Shown: positions 35,550-46,082, numbered from the stretch's first letter. The stretch: DNA of 64,000 nt from an uncultured Methanobrevibacter sp. (GCA_900318035.1 ONJC01000015.1:32187-96186); one strand, 5' to 3'. Made by a program: numbers and translations. The notes: a model not told the origin generated them from the letters alone.

Positions 35550-38500
35550 ATGCCAGTTGATAAGGATATTAAAAAAGTATTAATTATTGGTTCAGGACCT
35601 ATTCAAATCGGACAGGCTGCAGAGTTCGATTATTCAGGTTCACAAGCATGTAAATCACTAAGAGAGGAAGGTATTGAAACTGTTTTGGTTAACAGTAATC
35701 CGGCTACAATCCAAACTGACATTGATATGGCCGACACAGTTTATACTGAACCATTAACTCCAGAAATCGTTGCTAAAATTATAAAAGAAGAAGAAATTGA
35801 CGCTATTTTACCAACTATGGGTGGACAAACCGGATTAAATATTGCAACAGGTCTTGGAGATTTGGGATTGCTTGAAGGAATTAAGGTCATAGGTTCTGAT
35901 GTTCAAACAATTAAAGATGTGGAAGACCGTGATTTATTTGCAAACCTGATGGAAGAAATTGGAGAACAAATTCCAAAATGTCAGGCTGTAGAAAGTGTAG
36001 ATGCGGCGCTTGAAGCCGTAAAAGAAATAGGCTATCCTGTAATTGTAAGGCCAGCATTCACCTTGGGTGGAACTGGTGGTGGAATTGCATACAATGAAGA
36101 GGAATTAATTGAAATCGCAAATCACGGTTTGGATATGAGTTTCATCAATCAGGTTCTCATCGACGAATCTGTTTTAGGATGGAAAGAAATTGAATTTGAA
36201 GTAATGAGAGATAAGGAAGACACCTGTATCATTGTATGTACCATGGAAAACATAGATCCTATGGGTATTCACACAGGAGACAGTGTTGTAGTTGCTCCAA
36301 TTCAGAATCTATGTGATGAAACCATTCAAAAAATGCGTGATGCATCAATCAAGATTATCAGAGCATTAGGAATTCGCGGTGGATGTAACATTCAATTTGC
36401 ACTAAACCCTGAAACCGACGAATACAAAGTCATTGAAGTAAACCCTCGTGTATCAAGAAGCAGTGCGCTTGCTTCAAAAGCGACAGGTTATCCGATTGCA
36501 AAAATCTCATCAAAAGTTGCATTAGGAATGACTTTGGACGAAATCAAAAATGACATTACCAAAGAGACTCCTGCATCATTTGAACCTGCCATCGATTATG
36601 TAGTAATTAAAATTCCAAGATGGCCGTTTGACAAGTTCAAAGGAATCAGCCGCCAGGTTGGAGTTCAAATGAAAGCTACCGGGGAAGTAATGGCTATTGG
36701 AAGAACATTCGAAGAAGCATTCCAAAAAGCATTAAGGTCTTTGGACATGGGCTTTGACGGATTTGAATATGTTGAATGGACAGAAGAAGACTTGTCAAAT
36801 CCGACTGATTTAATTTATTTCCAAATCTATTCTGCAATCAAGGACGGAATGGATATAGATAGAATAAGGGAACTTACAAAAATCGATAATTTCTTCCTAT
36901 ACAAAATCAGAAACATCGTTAACTTTGAAAATGATGTCACTATCGATAAATTGAATGATGAATATTACTTGAGAAAAGCAAAACAGTTAGGATTTTCAAA
37001 TAAGAGATTAGCTTCACTGACTGACCAGACAGAAGAATATGTCAGAAACTTGCTTTCAAGATACAACATCAAACAATCATATAAGATGGTAGATACCTGT
37101 GCTGCAGAATTTGAGGCAAAAACTCCTTACTACTACAGCAGCTATGACATTGGAAACGAACTGGTATCAACCACTAAAAAGAAAGTTGTTATTCTTGGAG
37201 CAGGCCCTATTAGAATTGGTCAGGGTATTGAATTCGATTACTGTTGTGTACATTCATCTTTGGCTTTAAAAGAGGATGGAATCGAAACAATTTTAATCAA
37301 CAACAACCCTGAAACCGTAAGTACAGATTACGATATTTCAGACAAACTGTTCTTTGAGCCATTGACCTTTGAAGATGTAATGGGCGTCATCGAACAGGAA
37401 AAACCTGATGGTGTCATCGTGCAGTTCGGTGGTCAGACATCAATTAATTTGGCAGTGCCTCTGGCTAATGCAGGTGTTAAAATTTTAGGAACTCCTTATG
37501 AAAGTATTGATAGGGTAGAAGACAGAGAGTTATTTGCTGATCTTTTGGAAAAATTACACATTCATCAGGCACCATATGGAACTGCAAACTCTTTTGAAGA
37601 GGCAAAGGAAATTGCAGAAAGAATTACATTCCCAGTACTTGTACGTCCATCATATGTTATTGGTGGAAGGGCAATGGAAATTGTTTATGATGTAAATGAG
37701 CTTGAGGAATATATGAAAGAGGCAGTAAAAGTTTCACCTGACCACCCGATTTTAGTTGACAAGTTCCTCGAAGATGCAATTGAATTGGACGTTGACCTTT
37801 TATGTGACGGTGAAGACGTATTCATAGCAGGTATCATGGAACACATCGAAGAAGCAGGTGTCCACTCAGGAGACTCTGCATGTGTAATACCTCCTCAAAC
37901 CATTCCGGCACATATTTTAGACGTTATTCGTGAAAACTCCACTAAATTGGCTCTGGAATTGGATGTTAAAGGTTTAATGAATATTCAATACGCAGTCAAA
38001 CTTGATGAGGAAATGGTATACATTATTGAAGCAAACCCTCGTGCAAGTAGAACAGTTCCATTTGTAAGCAAAGCTATTGGAGTACCTTTGGCAAAAGTAG
38101 CTACATGGATTATGCACGGAGCAAAATTAAAAGACTTCAATTTAACCAAAGAAATTAATATTGACCATGTTGCTGTAAAAGAGTCTGTATTCCCATTCCT
38201 TAAATTACCTGAATCAGACACTATCCTTGGTCCTGAAATGAAATCCACAGGTGAGAGTATAGGTATAGATGAAAACTTCGGAATGGCATTCTATAAATCC
38301 CAACTTTCAGCGGGAATGGAACTTCCTAAAGAAGGAAAAATATTCCTCACAGTTAAAGAACAGGACAAGAAAAAAATCAGACCTATTGCAGATAAGGCTG
38401 CTAATTTAGGATTTGAAATTGCTGCAACTAACGGTACAGGTAAGGCCACCGGTTTGGAAGACATTGAAATAATCAAAAAGGTTTCACAAGGATCTCCTAA

Positions 38501-38726
38501 CATCAGGGATGCAATACTTAATAATGAAATTGATTTGATTATCAACACTTCTGAAGGAAAACAATCTGCCAAAGACGGTTATATTATCAGAAGATTGGCT
38601 ATTGAACTTGGTATACCATATGTTACCACATTGGCCGGTGCAAGAGCAGCTTTAAATGCTATTGCAGCTGTACAAAACAGCGAAATTAATGTAAAATCAT
38701 TAAATGACTATGCGGATGGAGAATAA
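35550..38726 (+). CDS. carB: Carbamoyl-phosphate synthase large subunit
   Basis: Synthesises carbamoyl phosphate from bicarbonate, ammonia and two ATP for pyrimidine and arginine synthesis. 1058 residues with the normal duplicated layout: two ATP-grasp halves (starting [20 protein letters not shown] and [20 protein letters not shown]), each with its [16 protein letters not shown] / [15 protein letters not shown] loop. The C-terminal allosteric MGS-like domain (from about residue 920) includes [19 protein letters not shown] and ends with [21 protein letters not shown] site precedes the ATG. Operon with carA. Confidence 0.97.
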   Translation: MPVDKDIKKVLIIGSGPIQIGQAAEFDYSGSQACKSLREEGIETVLVNSNPATIQTDIDMADTVYTEPLTPEIVAKIIKEEEIDAILPTMGGQTGLNIATGLGDLGLLEGIKVIGSDVQTIKDVEDRDLFANLMEEIGEQIPKCQAVESVDAALEAVKEIGYPVIVRPAFTLGGTGGGIAYNEEELIEIANHGLDMSFINQVLIDESVLGWKEIEFEVMRDKEDTCIIVCTMENIDPMGIHTGDSVVVAPIQNLCDETIQKMRDASIKIIRALGIRGGCNIQFALNPETDEYKVIEVNPRVSRSSALASKATGYPIAKISSKVALGMTLDEIKNDITKETPASFEPAIDYVVIKIPRWPFDKFKGISRQVGVQMKATGEVMAIGRTFEEAFQKALRSLDMGFDGFEYVEWTEEDLSNPTDLIYFQIYSAIKDGMDIDRIRELTKIDNFFLYKIRNIVNFENDVTIDKLNDEYYLRKAKQLGFSNKRLASLTDQTEEYVRNLLSRYNIKQSYKMVDTCAAEFEAKTPYYYSSYDIGNELVSTTKKKVVILGAGPIRIGQGIEFDYCCVHSSLALKEDGIETILINNNPETVSTDYDISDKLFFEPLTFEDVMGVIEQEKPDGVIVQFGGQTSINLAVPLANAGVKILGTPYESIDRVEDRELFADLLEKLHIHQAPYGTANSFEEAKEIAERITFPVLVRPSYVIGGRAMEIVYDVNELEEYMKEAVKVSPDHPILVDKFLEDAIELDVDLLCDGEDVFIAGIMEHIEEAGVHSGDSACVIPPQTIPAHILDVIRENSTKLALELDVKGLMNIQYAVKLDEEMVYIIEANPRASRTVPFVSKAIGVPLAKVATWIMHGAKLKDFNLTKEINIDHVAVKESVFPFLKLPESDTILGPEMKSTGESIGIDENFGMAFYKSQLSAGMELPKEGKIFLTVKEQDKKKIRPIADKAANLGFEIAATNGTGKATGLEDIEIIKKVSQGSPNIRDAILNNEIDLIINTSEGKQSAKDGYIIRRLAIELGIPYVTTLAGARAALNAIAAVQNSEINVKSLNDYADGE

Positions 38727-38803
38727 CTTTTCTTTATCCTTTTATTTACTTTTTTTTCAAAATTTGTATTTATGCTTAATTAACGTATTCTCATTTTGAC
38801 AGT

Positions 38804-39406
38804 TCAGTAATTGCCGTATAGGTATTCTTTGATGTTAATACCGCAGGATGGACAGTCATCTTCCCCGATTTTTAACCTTGTTTTACATTTAGGGCAGAAG
38901 TTTAATTGAACTTCATATTCCTTGTTTTGATTAATGATGATATTGACGTCAATTCTTTCAGTGATGTTGCTTTTAAGGACGCTCATGTCCCAGTCATTGT
39001 CCATCAGGAGTTTTTTATAGTAAAACGCTTCAGTCATTGTATCGTAATAGCCGATAGTCTCGCCCATTCTTTTGATATAAAAACCTTTAACCTTATGGTC
39101 AAAGAGAATTTCCCCTTCTCTTTCCTTTTTGTTGAATTTTGTTCCCTTTATACGCCCTCTTGGCCGTTTTTCGGGAAAAGGGGGTAATACCATATTTTCA
39201 TACTTGTTTTCAAGGTCACATTCAACAAGCAAATCATAGTCAAAATTACAAAAAAATAGTGCATCTCGCTCATATAGTGCATCAGACAACTTTCTAAACT
39301 CTCCATAATCTTTATTATTGTGTTTAACTCTATATACATCACCAGTTTTCACGATATTTCGGTAAAAGTATCTTATTTCCTGAGAGTTAATTGAAATCAT
39401 CTCCAT
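38804..39406 (-). CDS. Zinc-ribbon protein with two AP2-like repeats
   Basis: A 200-residue protein of unknown function. Two diverged repeats are visible: YRVKHNNKDYGEFRKLSDAL (from about residue 25) and FYIKRMGETIGYYDTMTEAF (from about 110), each followed by a D-(Y/W)-D turn (NFDYDLL, NDWDMSV). The pattern (strand, strand, strand, helix) is like AP2/integrase arm-type DNA-binding domains. A basic patch (RPRGRIKGTKFNKKERE) lies between them, and the C-terminus is a zinc ribbon CPKC...CPSCG. This suggests a nucleic-acid-binding protein; family assignment is inference. Isolated, convergent with carB. Confidence 0.65.
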   Translation of the reverse strand: MEMISINSQEIRYFYRNIVKTGDVYRVKHNNKDYGEFRKLSDALYERDALFFCNFDYDLLVECDLENKYENMVLPPFPEKRPRGRIKGTKFNKKEREGEILFDHKVKGFYIKRMGETIGYYDTMTEAFYYKKLLMDNDWDMSVLKSNITERIDVNIIINQNKEYEVQLNFCPKCKTRLKIGEDDCPSCGINIKEYLYGNY

Positions 39407-39532
39407 TATATTAAAAAAGCGAAGTATTGAATTTGTGCAAAAGTCTTTATTGCACTTGTTTAATATTATTTCTTCAAATCTAATAAAGTTAATGAAAAAT
39501 TATTTTAATAAAAAAAATTAGATTCTAGATTA

Positions 39533-40687
39533 ATGTTTACTATATCAAACGGAATCATTTTAAAAGGTCAGAATTTAATTCCATCAAAGGAAAACATCGT
39601 TGTAGATGACGGTAAAATCATTCAAATAAAAAAAGATGCAAAAGAAGGTAAAATCATCGATGTTGATGGTGCTGTTGTTTGCCCTTCATTTATCAATGGT
39701 CATATTCACATTGGCGATTCGATAATTAAGGATGAAGGGTACGGTTTATCCTTAAGTGAAATGGTCAAGCCTCCTGATGGGGTTAAACATAAAGCACTGG
39801 CAAATGCAACCGATGAAGAGCTAATCCATGCCATGCAGGAGTCAATGTGGGACATGGTTAACTCAGGAACAACCCATTTCATCGATTATCGCGAAGGCGG
39901 AATCAGGGGAGTTGAACTTTTAAGGAAGGCTTGTAAAGATATTCCGATTAAACCGATTATTTTAGGCCGTGACGATAGTTTTTATGGGGATGATCCTGAT
40001 TTGGGTAAAGTCAAAATAGCCATTAGAAGGCTTTTAAAGGTTGCCGATGGAATTGCGCCAAGTGGCTTTGGCGAAATTACACAAGACGTTGCAAATCTGA
40101 TTGTTGACGAATGCAGTAAACAGGGTAAGATTTCATCAATTCATGTTGCGGAATCCGAATCAAATCAAATAGAATCATTGAATGAATTTAATAAAACCGA
40201 AATCGAAAAGGGTATTAACAGTAACTTTTCCCAGCTGGTTCACCTTACAAATCCCAAAAATAATGATTTGGAGCTGGTTTCAAAATCAAGTTCCAACATT
40301 GTAGTTTGTCCGAGGGCCAATGCAACATTGAATGTAGGAGTTTGCAGACTGAATGAAATGCTGGGGCTGGGTATAAGGCCGCTACTCGGAACTGATAATG
40401 TAATGCTAAACTCTCCAAATATGTTTAGGGAGTTGGAATTTACCTTAAAATTAATGTCTGTTTATTATAAATCGTATATTAATCCGCAGCAGTTGTTACA
40501 AATGGCTACAACCAATGTCTGCAGCAATGGTGTAAATAATATCATACAAAAATCCGTTATAGATGAGGGTAATTGCGCCGAATTTATTATTTTCAAATCT
40601 TTTTCTAAAAACCCATACCTTAATATATGCAATAGGTTAGAAACGAAAAATATATTATATATCATTAATAAAAAATGTATTGTATAA
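39533..40687 (+). CDS. Amidohydrolase (cytosine deaminase/chlorohydrolase-like)
   Basis: A metal-dependent amidohydrolase of 384 residues. The first metal motif is INGHIHIGD (H57, H59), then SSIHVAES (His), LVHLTNP (His) and LLGTDNVM (Asp). The N- and C-terminal beta-sandwich parts typical of the superfamily are present (VVDDGKIIQIKKD, CAEFIIFKSF). It resembles the TrzN/SsnA/cytosine deaminase subgroup acting on ring amines; the substrate is uncertain. No clear ribosome site before the ATG, so it may be leaderless. The gene stands 20-40 bases before the universal stress gene. Confidence 0.85.
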   Translation: MFTISNGIILKGQNLIPSKENIVVDDGKIIQIKKDAKEGKIIDVDGAVVCPSFINGHIHIGDSIIKDEGYGLSLSEMVKPPDGVKHKALANATDEELIHAMQESMWDMVNSGTTHFIDYREGGIRGVELLRKACKDIPIKPIILGRDDSFYGDDPDLGKVKIAIRRLLKVADGIAPSGFGEITQDVANLIVDECSKQGKISSIHVAESESNQIESLNEFNKTEIEKGINSNFSQLVHLTNPKNNDLELVSKSSSNIVVCPRANATLNVGVCRLNEMLGLGIRPLLGTDNVMLNSPNMFRELEFTLKLMSVYYKSYINPQQLLQMATTNVCSNGVNNIIQKSVIDEGNCAEFIIFKSFSKNPYLNICNRLETKNILYIINKKCIV

Positions 40688-40725
40688 TATCATGGATATA
40701 AATCTATATGATATGGGAGTTGATA

Positions 40726-41151
40726 ATGATGTATAAAAAAATATTGGTTCCGACAGACGGATCAGAATTTGCAAAGAAGGCTCAAAAGCATGCATTATTT
40801 TTGGCAGGTGTTACTGGCGCTGAAATAATTGCCGTAAGTGTCACAGAGAACAATTTTGTCAACGGGCTTCCATTGGATGATGAGGTGTACCAGTTAAATC
40901 AGGTCTTAAATGAAAGATCACAAGAGAATCTTGAAGAATTTGACAAATTAAATGCTGATAATATAAAAATATCTCATGTAATTAAAGAAGGTTCTCCTGC
41001 AAGATGTATTTTAGAAGTGGCAGCTGATGAAGATGTTGATTTAATAGTCATGGGAAGTTCAGGTAAATCTGGATTTGATAGATTTATAATGGGTAGTGTG
41101 GCAGATAAGGTTGTAAATTCGGCCAAATGCGCAGTACTTGTAATCCATTAG
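40726..41151 (+). CDS. Universal stress protein (UspA family)
   Basis: An ATP-binding-type Usp domain of about 141 residues. It starts YKKILVPTDGSEFAKKA and ends with MGSSGKSGFDRFIMGSVADKVV, the G-2x-G-9x-G-S nucleotide-binding motif, then CAVLVIH. Two adjacent ATGs (40726 and 40729) follow a GGGAG site at 6 and 9 bases; an upstream in-frame ATG at 40708 would bury that site inside the gene. Cytoplasmic, stress or energy sensing by family knowledge. Confidence 0.9.
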   Translation: MMYKKILVPTDGSEFAKKAQKHALFLAGVTGAEIIAVSVTENNFVNGLPLDDEVYQLNQVLNERSQENLEEFDKLNADNIKISHVIKEGSPARCILEVAADEDVDLIVMGSSGKSGFDRFIMGSVADKVVNSAKCAVLVIH

Positions 41152-41197
41152 ATTATTATTAATTTATTATTATAATTTTGTTAATATAGGTGTTTTT

Positions 41198-42037
41198 ATG
41201 TTAGTTAAAAGAACAATGTCTAAAAATGTAGTTAGTGTTTCTGTACCTGGTAACAGAGAAAAAGTTTTAGACTTAATGAGAAAAGAAAACAAGGCAGTAC
41301 TTCCTGTAGTTAAAGAAGATACTGATATTTTAGTAGGACTAGTAACCCGTTCTGATTTAATTAATAATCCTGACGAAGAGCAAATTGCAATGTTGATGAG
41401 TAGAAATTTAGTTACTGCAAATCCTAGTGATGACGTAACAGATGTTGCTCGCAAAATGATTGAAAATAATGTAAGAAGGGTTCCTGTAGTAAATGATGAT
41501 GGGGAACTTGTTGGAATTATCACATCTTTCGATTTGGTATCCAAAGCATTAACTAAACTCACAATCAATGATGCTGTTGAAAATTATATGATTACTACTG
41601 TTCCAACTACATGGGAAAAAGCTCCATTAAACGTTGCTTTCGAATCCATGAATCAATTCGGTTTAAAATCTATTTTGGCATTGGATGACGATGCAAAATT
41701 ATCCGGTATTTTAACCGAAACAGATTTCATCTCTGAAATTGAAATTATTTCAGAAAGAAGTGAACACAGTTCCACTGTCGGTACTGAAGGAGATAAATGG
41801 TCTTGGGATAGTACTTCCGTATTATACATTGAGAAAAATCATTTGAAATTCACAGACAAAGTAGTTGGCGATGTTGCTATCGGCAATGTTGAAGTAGCTA
41901 ACTCCAAAACTAAAGTTTCTGACTGTGCTAAAAAAATGAAATCCTTAAACATTGAGCAAATTCCTGTCATCGGTGTTGAAGGAGATTTAGTCGGTCTTGT
42001 CAGAGCTAGTGATTTGATTAAAGCTTTAGTAGAATAG
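41198..42037 (+). CDS. Four-CBS-domain protein
   Basis: A 279-residue protein made of four CBS motifs, i.e. two Bateman modules: about residues 1-58 (VLPVVKEDTDILVGLVTRSDLI), 65-118 (RRVPVVNDDGELVGIITSFDLV), 128-183 (LKSILALDDDAKLSGILTETDFI) and 215-279 (IEQIPVIGVEGDLVGLVRASDLI). Such modules bind adenosine nucleotides or SAM/MTA and regulate partners. No effector domain is fused. It is followed after 10 bases by a 152-residue protein likely in the same operon. Codon use suggests good expression. Confidence 0.92.
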   Translation: MLVKRTMSKNVVSVSVPGNREKVLDLMRKENKAVLPVVKEDTDILVGLVTRSDLINNPDEEQIAMLMSRNLVTANPSDDVTDVARKMIENNVRRVPVVNDDGELVGIITSFDLVSKALTKLTINDAVENYMITTVPTTWEKAPLNVAFESMNQFGLKSILALDDDAKLSGILTETDFISEIEIISERSEHSSTVGTEGDKWSWDSTSVLYIEKNHLKFTDKVVGDVAIGNVEVANSKTKVSDCAKKMKSLNIEQIPVIGVEGDLVGLVRASDLIKALVE

Positions 42038-42047
42038 CTGTGATATG

Positions 42048-42506
42048 ATGGCTGTTAGTCCGGTTTTAGTGATTAAAACAGTTGACGATAGTGTTGTTGG
42101 TGTTCGTGCAAGATTATATGATGATTTTGTCGAACACGAAATTGTTCTTAATTCTGTTCTTGCTTATTGGTGGGCTAATAATATGCCCCCTGCTTTAAAA
42201 TTTTTGGAACTTTTCGAATCAGTTATCAAAAGGACAATCAATGAATTGATGCCTCATAAGAATTTGAAACTTAAATATGAGGTTAAAGCCGATGATGTGT
42301 TGGAAAAGGCTTCTGAGATTGAAATCAATTTAATTGAAATAGAAGCAGATGATGTTGGTTTTAAAATTGAGGGTAAACCAGTGATTTTGAAAGGTTTAGT
42401 CAAAACAAGCGAAGATTTTGAAGCAAATGAGTTTGCTAAAACTATTGAAAAGACTATTGAGACTCCAGACATTGTTTTAAAAAAATACCTGGAAATGAAC
42501 AAGTGA
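42048..42506 (+). CDS. Hypothetical protein downstream of the CBS gene
   Basis: A 152-residue cytoplasmic protein I do not recognise. It begins MAVSPVLVIKTVDDSVVGVRARLYDDFVEH and has alternating strand-helix character with a conserved-looking WWANNMPPALKFLELFE stretch. No cysteines or membrane segments. It starts about 10 bases after the CBS gene stop, so a nucleotide-responsive partner of that CBS protein is plausible. The frame has two adjacent ATGs (42045, 42048); I give the second because GTGAT precedes it. Confidence 0.7.
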   Translation: MAVSPVLVIKTVDDSVVGVRARLYDDFVEHEIVLNSVLAYWWANNMPPALKFLELFESVIKRTINELMPHKNLKLKYEVKADDVLEKASEIEINLIEIEADDVGFKIEGKPVILKGLVKTSEDFEANEFAKTIEKTIETPDIVLKKYLEMNK

Positions 42507-42666
42507 ATTTAATTGCGTGATGTTTGATGGTAGTGTTAACACTTTCATTAACATTGATGCTCAATCAATTAAATTCATAGTTTTATTCTATTTTTATAAT
42601 TTAATTTATTGAATTTTTATTTTGATTTGTGTTAATTAAAAATTCCAATAAAATGGTTCGCCAAAT

Positions 42667-43314
42667 CTATCTCATTTTAATATGGTGCAATAATTTTTTA
42701 GCGTCTTCTTTTTTAATGTCTGGGGATTGGCGTATGAAATCAATGAGCTTATCCTTTTTGGAGGCATCCAGATTTGATGCACTTAAAGTTTGGGCATAGT
42801 TTCTTTTCGGATAAAACGTTTCTTTAGCAATTGCAAGTAATTCATCCTTTTCATCTTCAGTTATGATGTTTTCTTCCACTGCATTTGTAAAAATGTATTT
42901 CATATTTATAAGAGGTTCTGAAAGTGCCTCTAAAGTATCAGAATCAAGCATTACTGCAACATCATCATCAGAATCAACTTCACCGCTTGCATACTGGTTG
43001 TAGACATAACCTATTCCAGTCATTCCCAAAACGTCCAGCTCGGATGCTCTTAAAGCACCCATGCTTGAAGCACCATAAACTTTTATGCCTTTTTTAATTG
43101 CATTTAGGATTTCCTTATGTCCGACAGCGGAGCTTTGGTGAAATACTCCATCGATTATTCCGATAATGTCTGGATTTTCTTTTAGGGCAAGATTCAAATC
43201 TCCTCTTTTGATTGGTCTTTTATAGATTACTTCGACATCTCCGTGGGAGTCCAAAATCTCTTTCGCTTCGCTGAATGGGAGCGACAGTCCGGTATAAATT
43301 ATGATTTTTGTCAT
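42667..43314 (-). CDS. tfuA: TfuA-like protein (thioamidation partner of YcaO)
   Basis: TfuA-family protein of 215 residues. It contains the characteristic stretches YTGLSLPFSEAKEIL, IIGIIDGVFHQSSAVGHKEIL, KVYGASSMGALRASEL and GMTGIGYVYNQY. In methanogens TfuA works with YcaO to convert a glycine of methyl-coenzyme M reductase to thioglycine, apparently by delivering sulfur. Four bases separate it from the ycaO stop, same operon. The mcr operon itself is not in the window. Confidence 0.93.
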   Translation of the reverse strand: MTKIIIYTGLSLPFSEAKEILDSHGDVEVIYKRPIKRGDLNLALKENPDIIGIIDGVFHQSSAVGHKEILNAIKKGIKVYGASSMGALRASELDVLGMTGIGYVYNQYASGEVDSDDDVAVMLDSDTLEALSEPLINMKYIFTNAVEENIITEDEKDELLAIAKETFYPKRNYAQTLSASNLDASKKDKLIDFIRQSPDIKKEDAKKLLHHIKMR

Positions 43315-43318
43315 GGTA

Positions 43319-44521
43319 TCATACTTTTAAAAATCGATATCCTGCTCTTGTTTGGTCAAGTGCATAAAGCTCCATTTCCGGAATGATGACACGCACAACG
43401 CTGATGTCCAATTCTGGTCGTGTCAAATCGGTGTATAGAATTTTGCTGATGTCATTGGATATCAGTTCATCCTTAACGATTTCAATATCCTCTGTGATTG
43501 AAGTTGTAGCATTATTTTCAATATCTGACAAGCTAATTTTATTTTCCTCTTCCTTGAAATAAAATTTGTTGATTCTTTTCATTCTCTCATAGCCTGCTTC
43601 ACGTGCAAAATCAGCTCTGACGGTATCTTCACGGGCGCCATTGATTTGGGTTGCCCTGCTTTGAGCCACTTCTGTCAATGCTCTGAGGACTGCAACTTCA
43701 GGATCAAGGTGTGTTCCCATTCCCAATGTCAGAAGTCCCGCATCTTTTGATACTGTATCGTCTGCTGAAGCGGCTATTGTTGGAACATTGATATCTGCAG
43801 TAAAATCCATTAGTTTTATCTTTATCCCTTCAGATTCGAACTTGTCAATGGTATCATTAACGACATCACTTTCAATGGTGTCCAAATCTATTTGGGCATA
43901 ATTTTTATGGGTTAACTCAAATATGCTCCATGCATCTCTTTCAATTACTTCAAACATTCCATGCAGAATCGCTTCATCCAGAACATTTCCTGATGCCAGA
44001 CCGTTGGTATTTGATTTAAACAGTCCGTCAATGGAATCCTCATGGACATAAGGATGGTATACTGCATTTGAAGGAACATAATATTCCTCGCCTGAAATTA
44101 TGTCGCATGCCAGATTCCACTCCAACTTAAATTCGCTTAAATCCTGTTTTTCCAAATTCTGACCTAAATTCAGTGATTTCGGATCAATATAGTTTCCTTT
44201 TTTAGCTATTTCATCCAAATTTGCTATTACTGTATCATCACTGTCTTGCTTTTCAGCGGAATACCTTTCGAATCCTTCCATCATTGCAGAGGCTTTGGCA
44301 TGGTCTTTTGAAATTCCTTTCCCTCCGTAAATGCTGACTGCACCGTCTTCTGCAGTAGGTCGGATGGCGGTATATATTGGCAGTCCGACCCTGTCCAAAT
44401 CGGTAATGTCTGCAATACGAGTAATTCCTGCTGTTTTAAGTTTGTCTTCATTGATTTCAATAGTCTTTTTAGGAGCAATTACTCTATGAGTTCCCTTAAA
44501 GTATGTAAGTTTTTCAGTCAT
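43319..44521 (-). CDS. ycaO: YcaO-domain protein (McrA thioglycine synthase)
   Basis: ATP-dependent cyclodehydratase-fold protein of 400 residues that activates a peptide amide for sulfur transfer. ATP-binding residues lie in MMEGFERYSAEK, FEVIERDAWS and ALTEVAQSRATQINGARED. The pairing with tfuA points to McrA glycine thioamidation, as shown genetically in Methanosarcina and biochemically for methanogen homologues. It begins one base after the stop of an M50 protease gene, so the three genes are co-transcribed. Confidence 0.94.
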   Translation of the reverse strand: MTEKLTYFKGTHRVIAPKKTIEINEDKLKTAGITRIADITDLDRVGLPIYTAIRPTAEDGAVSIYGGKGISKDHAKASAMMEGFERYSAEKQDSDDTVIANLDEIAKKGNYIDPKSLNLGQNLEKQDLSEFKLEWNLACDIISGEEYYVPSNAVYHPYVHEDSIDGLFKSNTNGLASGNVLDEAILHGMFEVIERDAWSIFELTHKNYAQIDLDTIESDVVNDTIDKFESEGIKIKLMDFTADINVPTIAASADDTVSKDAGLLTLGMGTHLDPEVAVLRALTEVAQSRATQINGAREDTVRADFAREAGYERMKRINKFYFKEEENKISLSDIENNATTSITEDIEIVKDELISNDISKILYTDLTRPELDISVVRVIIPEMELYALDQTRAGYRFLKV

Positions 44522-44522
44522 T

Positions 44523-45164
44523 TTAAATTCCTATAATTAGTCTAATAATATTTTCCACACCAATTGTCATTGACATTAATGTCATAAGTCCTGCAATAGC
44601 GATTGTAATAATCCATATTCCAATATTCCATCTCAATACTTTTGATCCATCAAGGTTTCCAATCGGAAGCAGGTTAAACGCTGCAAGAAAACTGTTGATG
44701 GAGTAACCCAAAGCGCAAATATTCAATATTAACAATGAGGTCTGTGAGCTGAATGCGGAAGGGTAAACCGCAACGCATATCACTAAAAATATTAGTGCAA
44801 GAATGATATTGACAATCGGACCTGCAATTGATATTTTGCCGTTTATTTCATCGGTCATGTGGTTTGCATATGTGTAAACTGCACCTGGGGCAGCAAATAC
44901 AAATCCGAAAAATGATGTAATGAGTGCAAATATTAATCCTTGAGGCCATAATTTGAATTCGGCCCAGTAACCGTATTTCATTGACACAAACTTATGTCCA
45001 AGCTCGTGCAATATGAAACCGGCACCTACTCCAACCATAATCATTGGCAATAGGTGAAGCACGGCATTCATATTTCTTCCCGCATTTGCTATTGCAAAAC
45101 AAAGTGAAATAACAATAAATGCAATTATTAAATCTCTTACTTCACTAGCTGTAAATTTAAACAT
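44523..45164 (-). CDS. M50 family (site-2-like) membrane metalloprotease
   Basis: A 213-residue integral membrane protein with about six hydrophobic segments. The zinc motif HELGH (H53, E54, H57) lies in a membrane segment, and the third ligand is the Asp in FNLLPIGNLDGSKVL near the C-terminus. This is the compact M50 form without PDZ or CBS domains. It is the first gene of the operon with ycaO and tfuA, separated from ycaO by one base. A functional link to McrA modification is suggested only by gene order. Confidence 0.9.
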   Translation of the reverse strand: MFKFTASEVRDLIIAFIVISLCFAIANAGRNMNAVLHLLPMIMVGVGAGFILHELGHKFVSMKYGYWAEFKLWPQGLIFALITSFFGFVFAAPGAVYTYANHMTDEINGKISIAGPIVNIILALIFLVICVAVYPSAFSSQTSLLILNICALGYSINSFLAAFNLLPIGNLDGSKVLRWNIGIWIITIAIAGLMTLMSMTIGVENIIRLIIGI

Positions 45165-45302
45165 AATTTTAAAGTATCTATTTTGACTTTAATAAAATTT
45201 ATCTTTTTTCTGATTTGAACGAATATTTTAACTTTTTTTGTATAATTTAACAAATAGTTTTTTATAGTGGATTGATTTAAATTTAGTTTAGGGGAGTAGT
45301 CA

Positions 45303-46082
45303 ATGCCAGTATTGAAATTGAAAAAAGTGATTGAATACTGCAGTTATGATGTGGTATTTTTCATATTCATATGTCTGATAATATTTCTTTTGAATTTGAT
45401 TCCGGATTATTCTAGGAATTATTTTGATTCATATATTTAGGGCATAATTCAAATCCTTGTTCTAATCTTATTGAACGGTTATGGTATGGTGATTGCTCGC
45501 GATAGGATAAACCATGGTTACAGATTGCCTAAAATTATTCCGGGTGATGTCATTAATCTTGGGGTAAAATCAACTTTTGTTTATGGAATTTTTGTTAGTT
45601 TACAAACTGCCATTTTATATTTGACTGCATATGCATTTGATTTGCCCATATTTGATTTGCATCATCTGCTGCTGAACTTCAACGAAACAATTGACATGTT
45701 CTTTGCCAACAGCCCGGAATACATGCTGATGTTTATATTTGTAGGGGGTCTTGTATTTTATTTCACAACATTTTTTGCAGAGATTTCCCTGGCAAGACTT
45801 GCAGACACTAAAAAGTTCTTTGCAGCATTTGATTTCATGGCTATTTGGAGAAGCATTAAGATATTCGGCTTTAGAAAATATGTACTGGACTATACTAGTC
45901 TTATTGTAGCAATAGTGGTTTTAACACTCCTACAATCCGTTAACCTTCTTCCTGACATCCTGCTGGATAATTTGTGGGAGATGATTTTCGGGTTTTTAAT
46001 ATTTGCAACTCAATATCTGGGTATTGGAGCAGTATACTGTGATATAAAGGATGCTGAGATAAAATCAAGGCAATTTAAATGA
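45303..46082 (+). pseudogene. DUF4013-like membrane protein interrupted by in-frame TAG
   Basis: The gene starts at the ATG at 45303, preceded by a strong GGGGAG site, and reads MPVLKLKKVIEYCSYDVVFF for 45 codons to a TAG at 45438-45440. The same frame continues without another stop to 46082. The protein on both sides of the TAG matches the paralogue at 52530: the first part is a transmembrane segment, and the second begins with the shared GYGM(V/L)IARDR motif. The TAG lines up with a Glu in the paralogue, so a single GAG-to-TAG change explains it. Five further membrane segments follow. Read-through or a downstream start at 45471 or 45486 could still give a shortened protein. Confidence 0.8.

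Noticed and set aside
45438..45440. TAG read as pyrrolysine
   Set aside because: Methanobacteriales are not known to encode the Pyl system and the TAG aligns with a Glu codon of the intact paralogue; a nonsense mutation is simpler.
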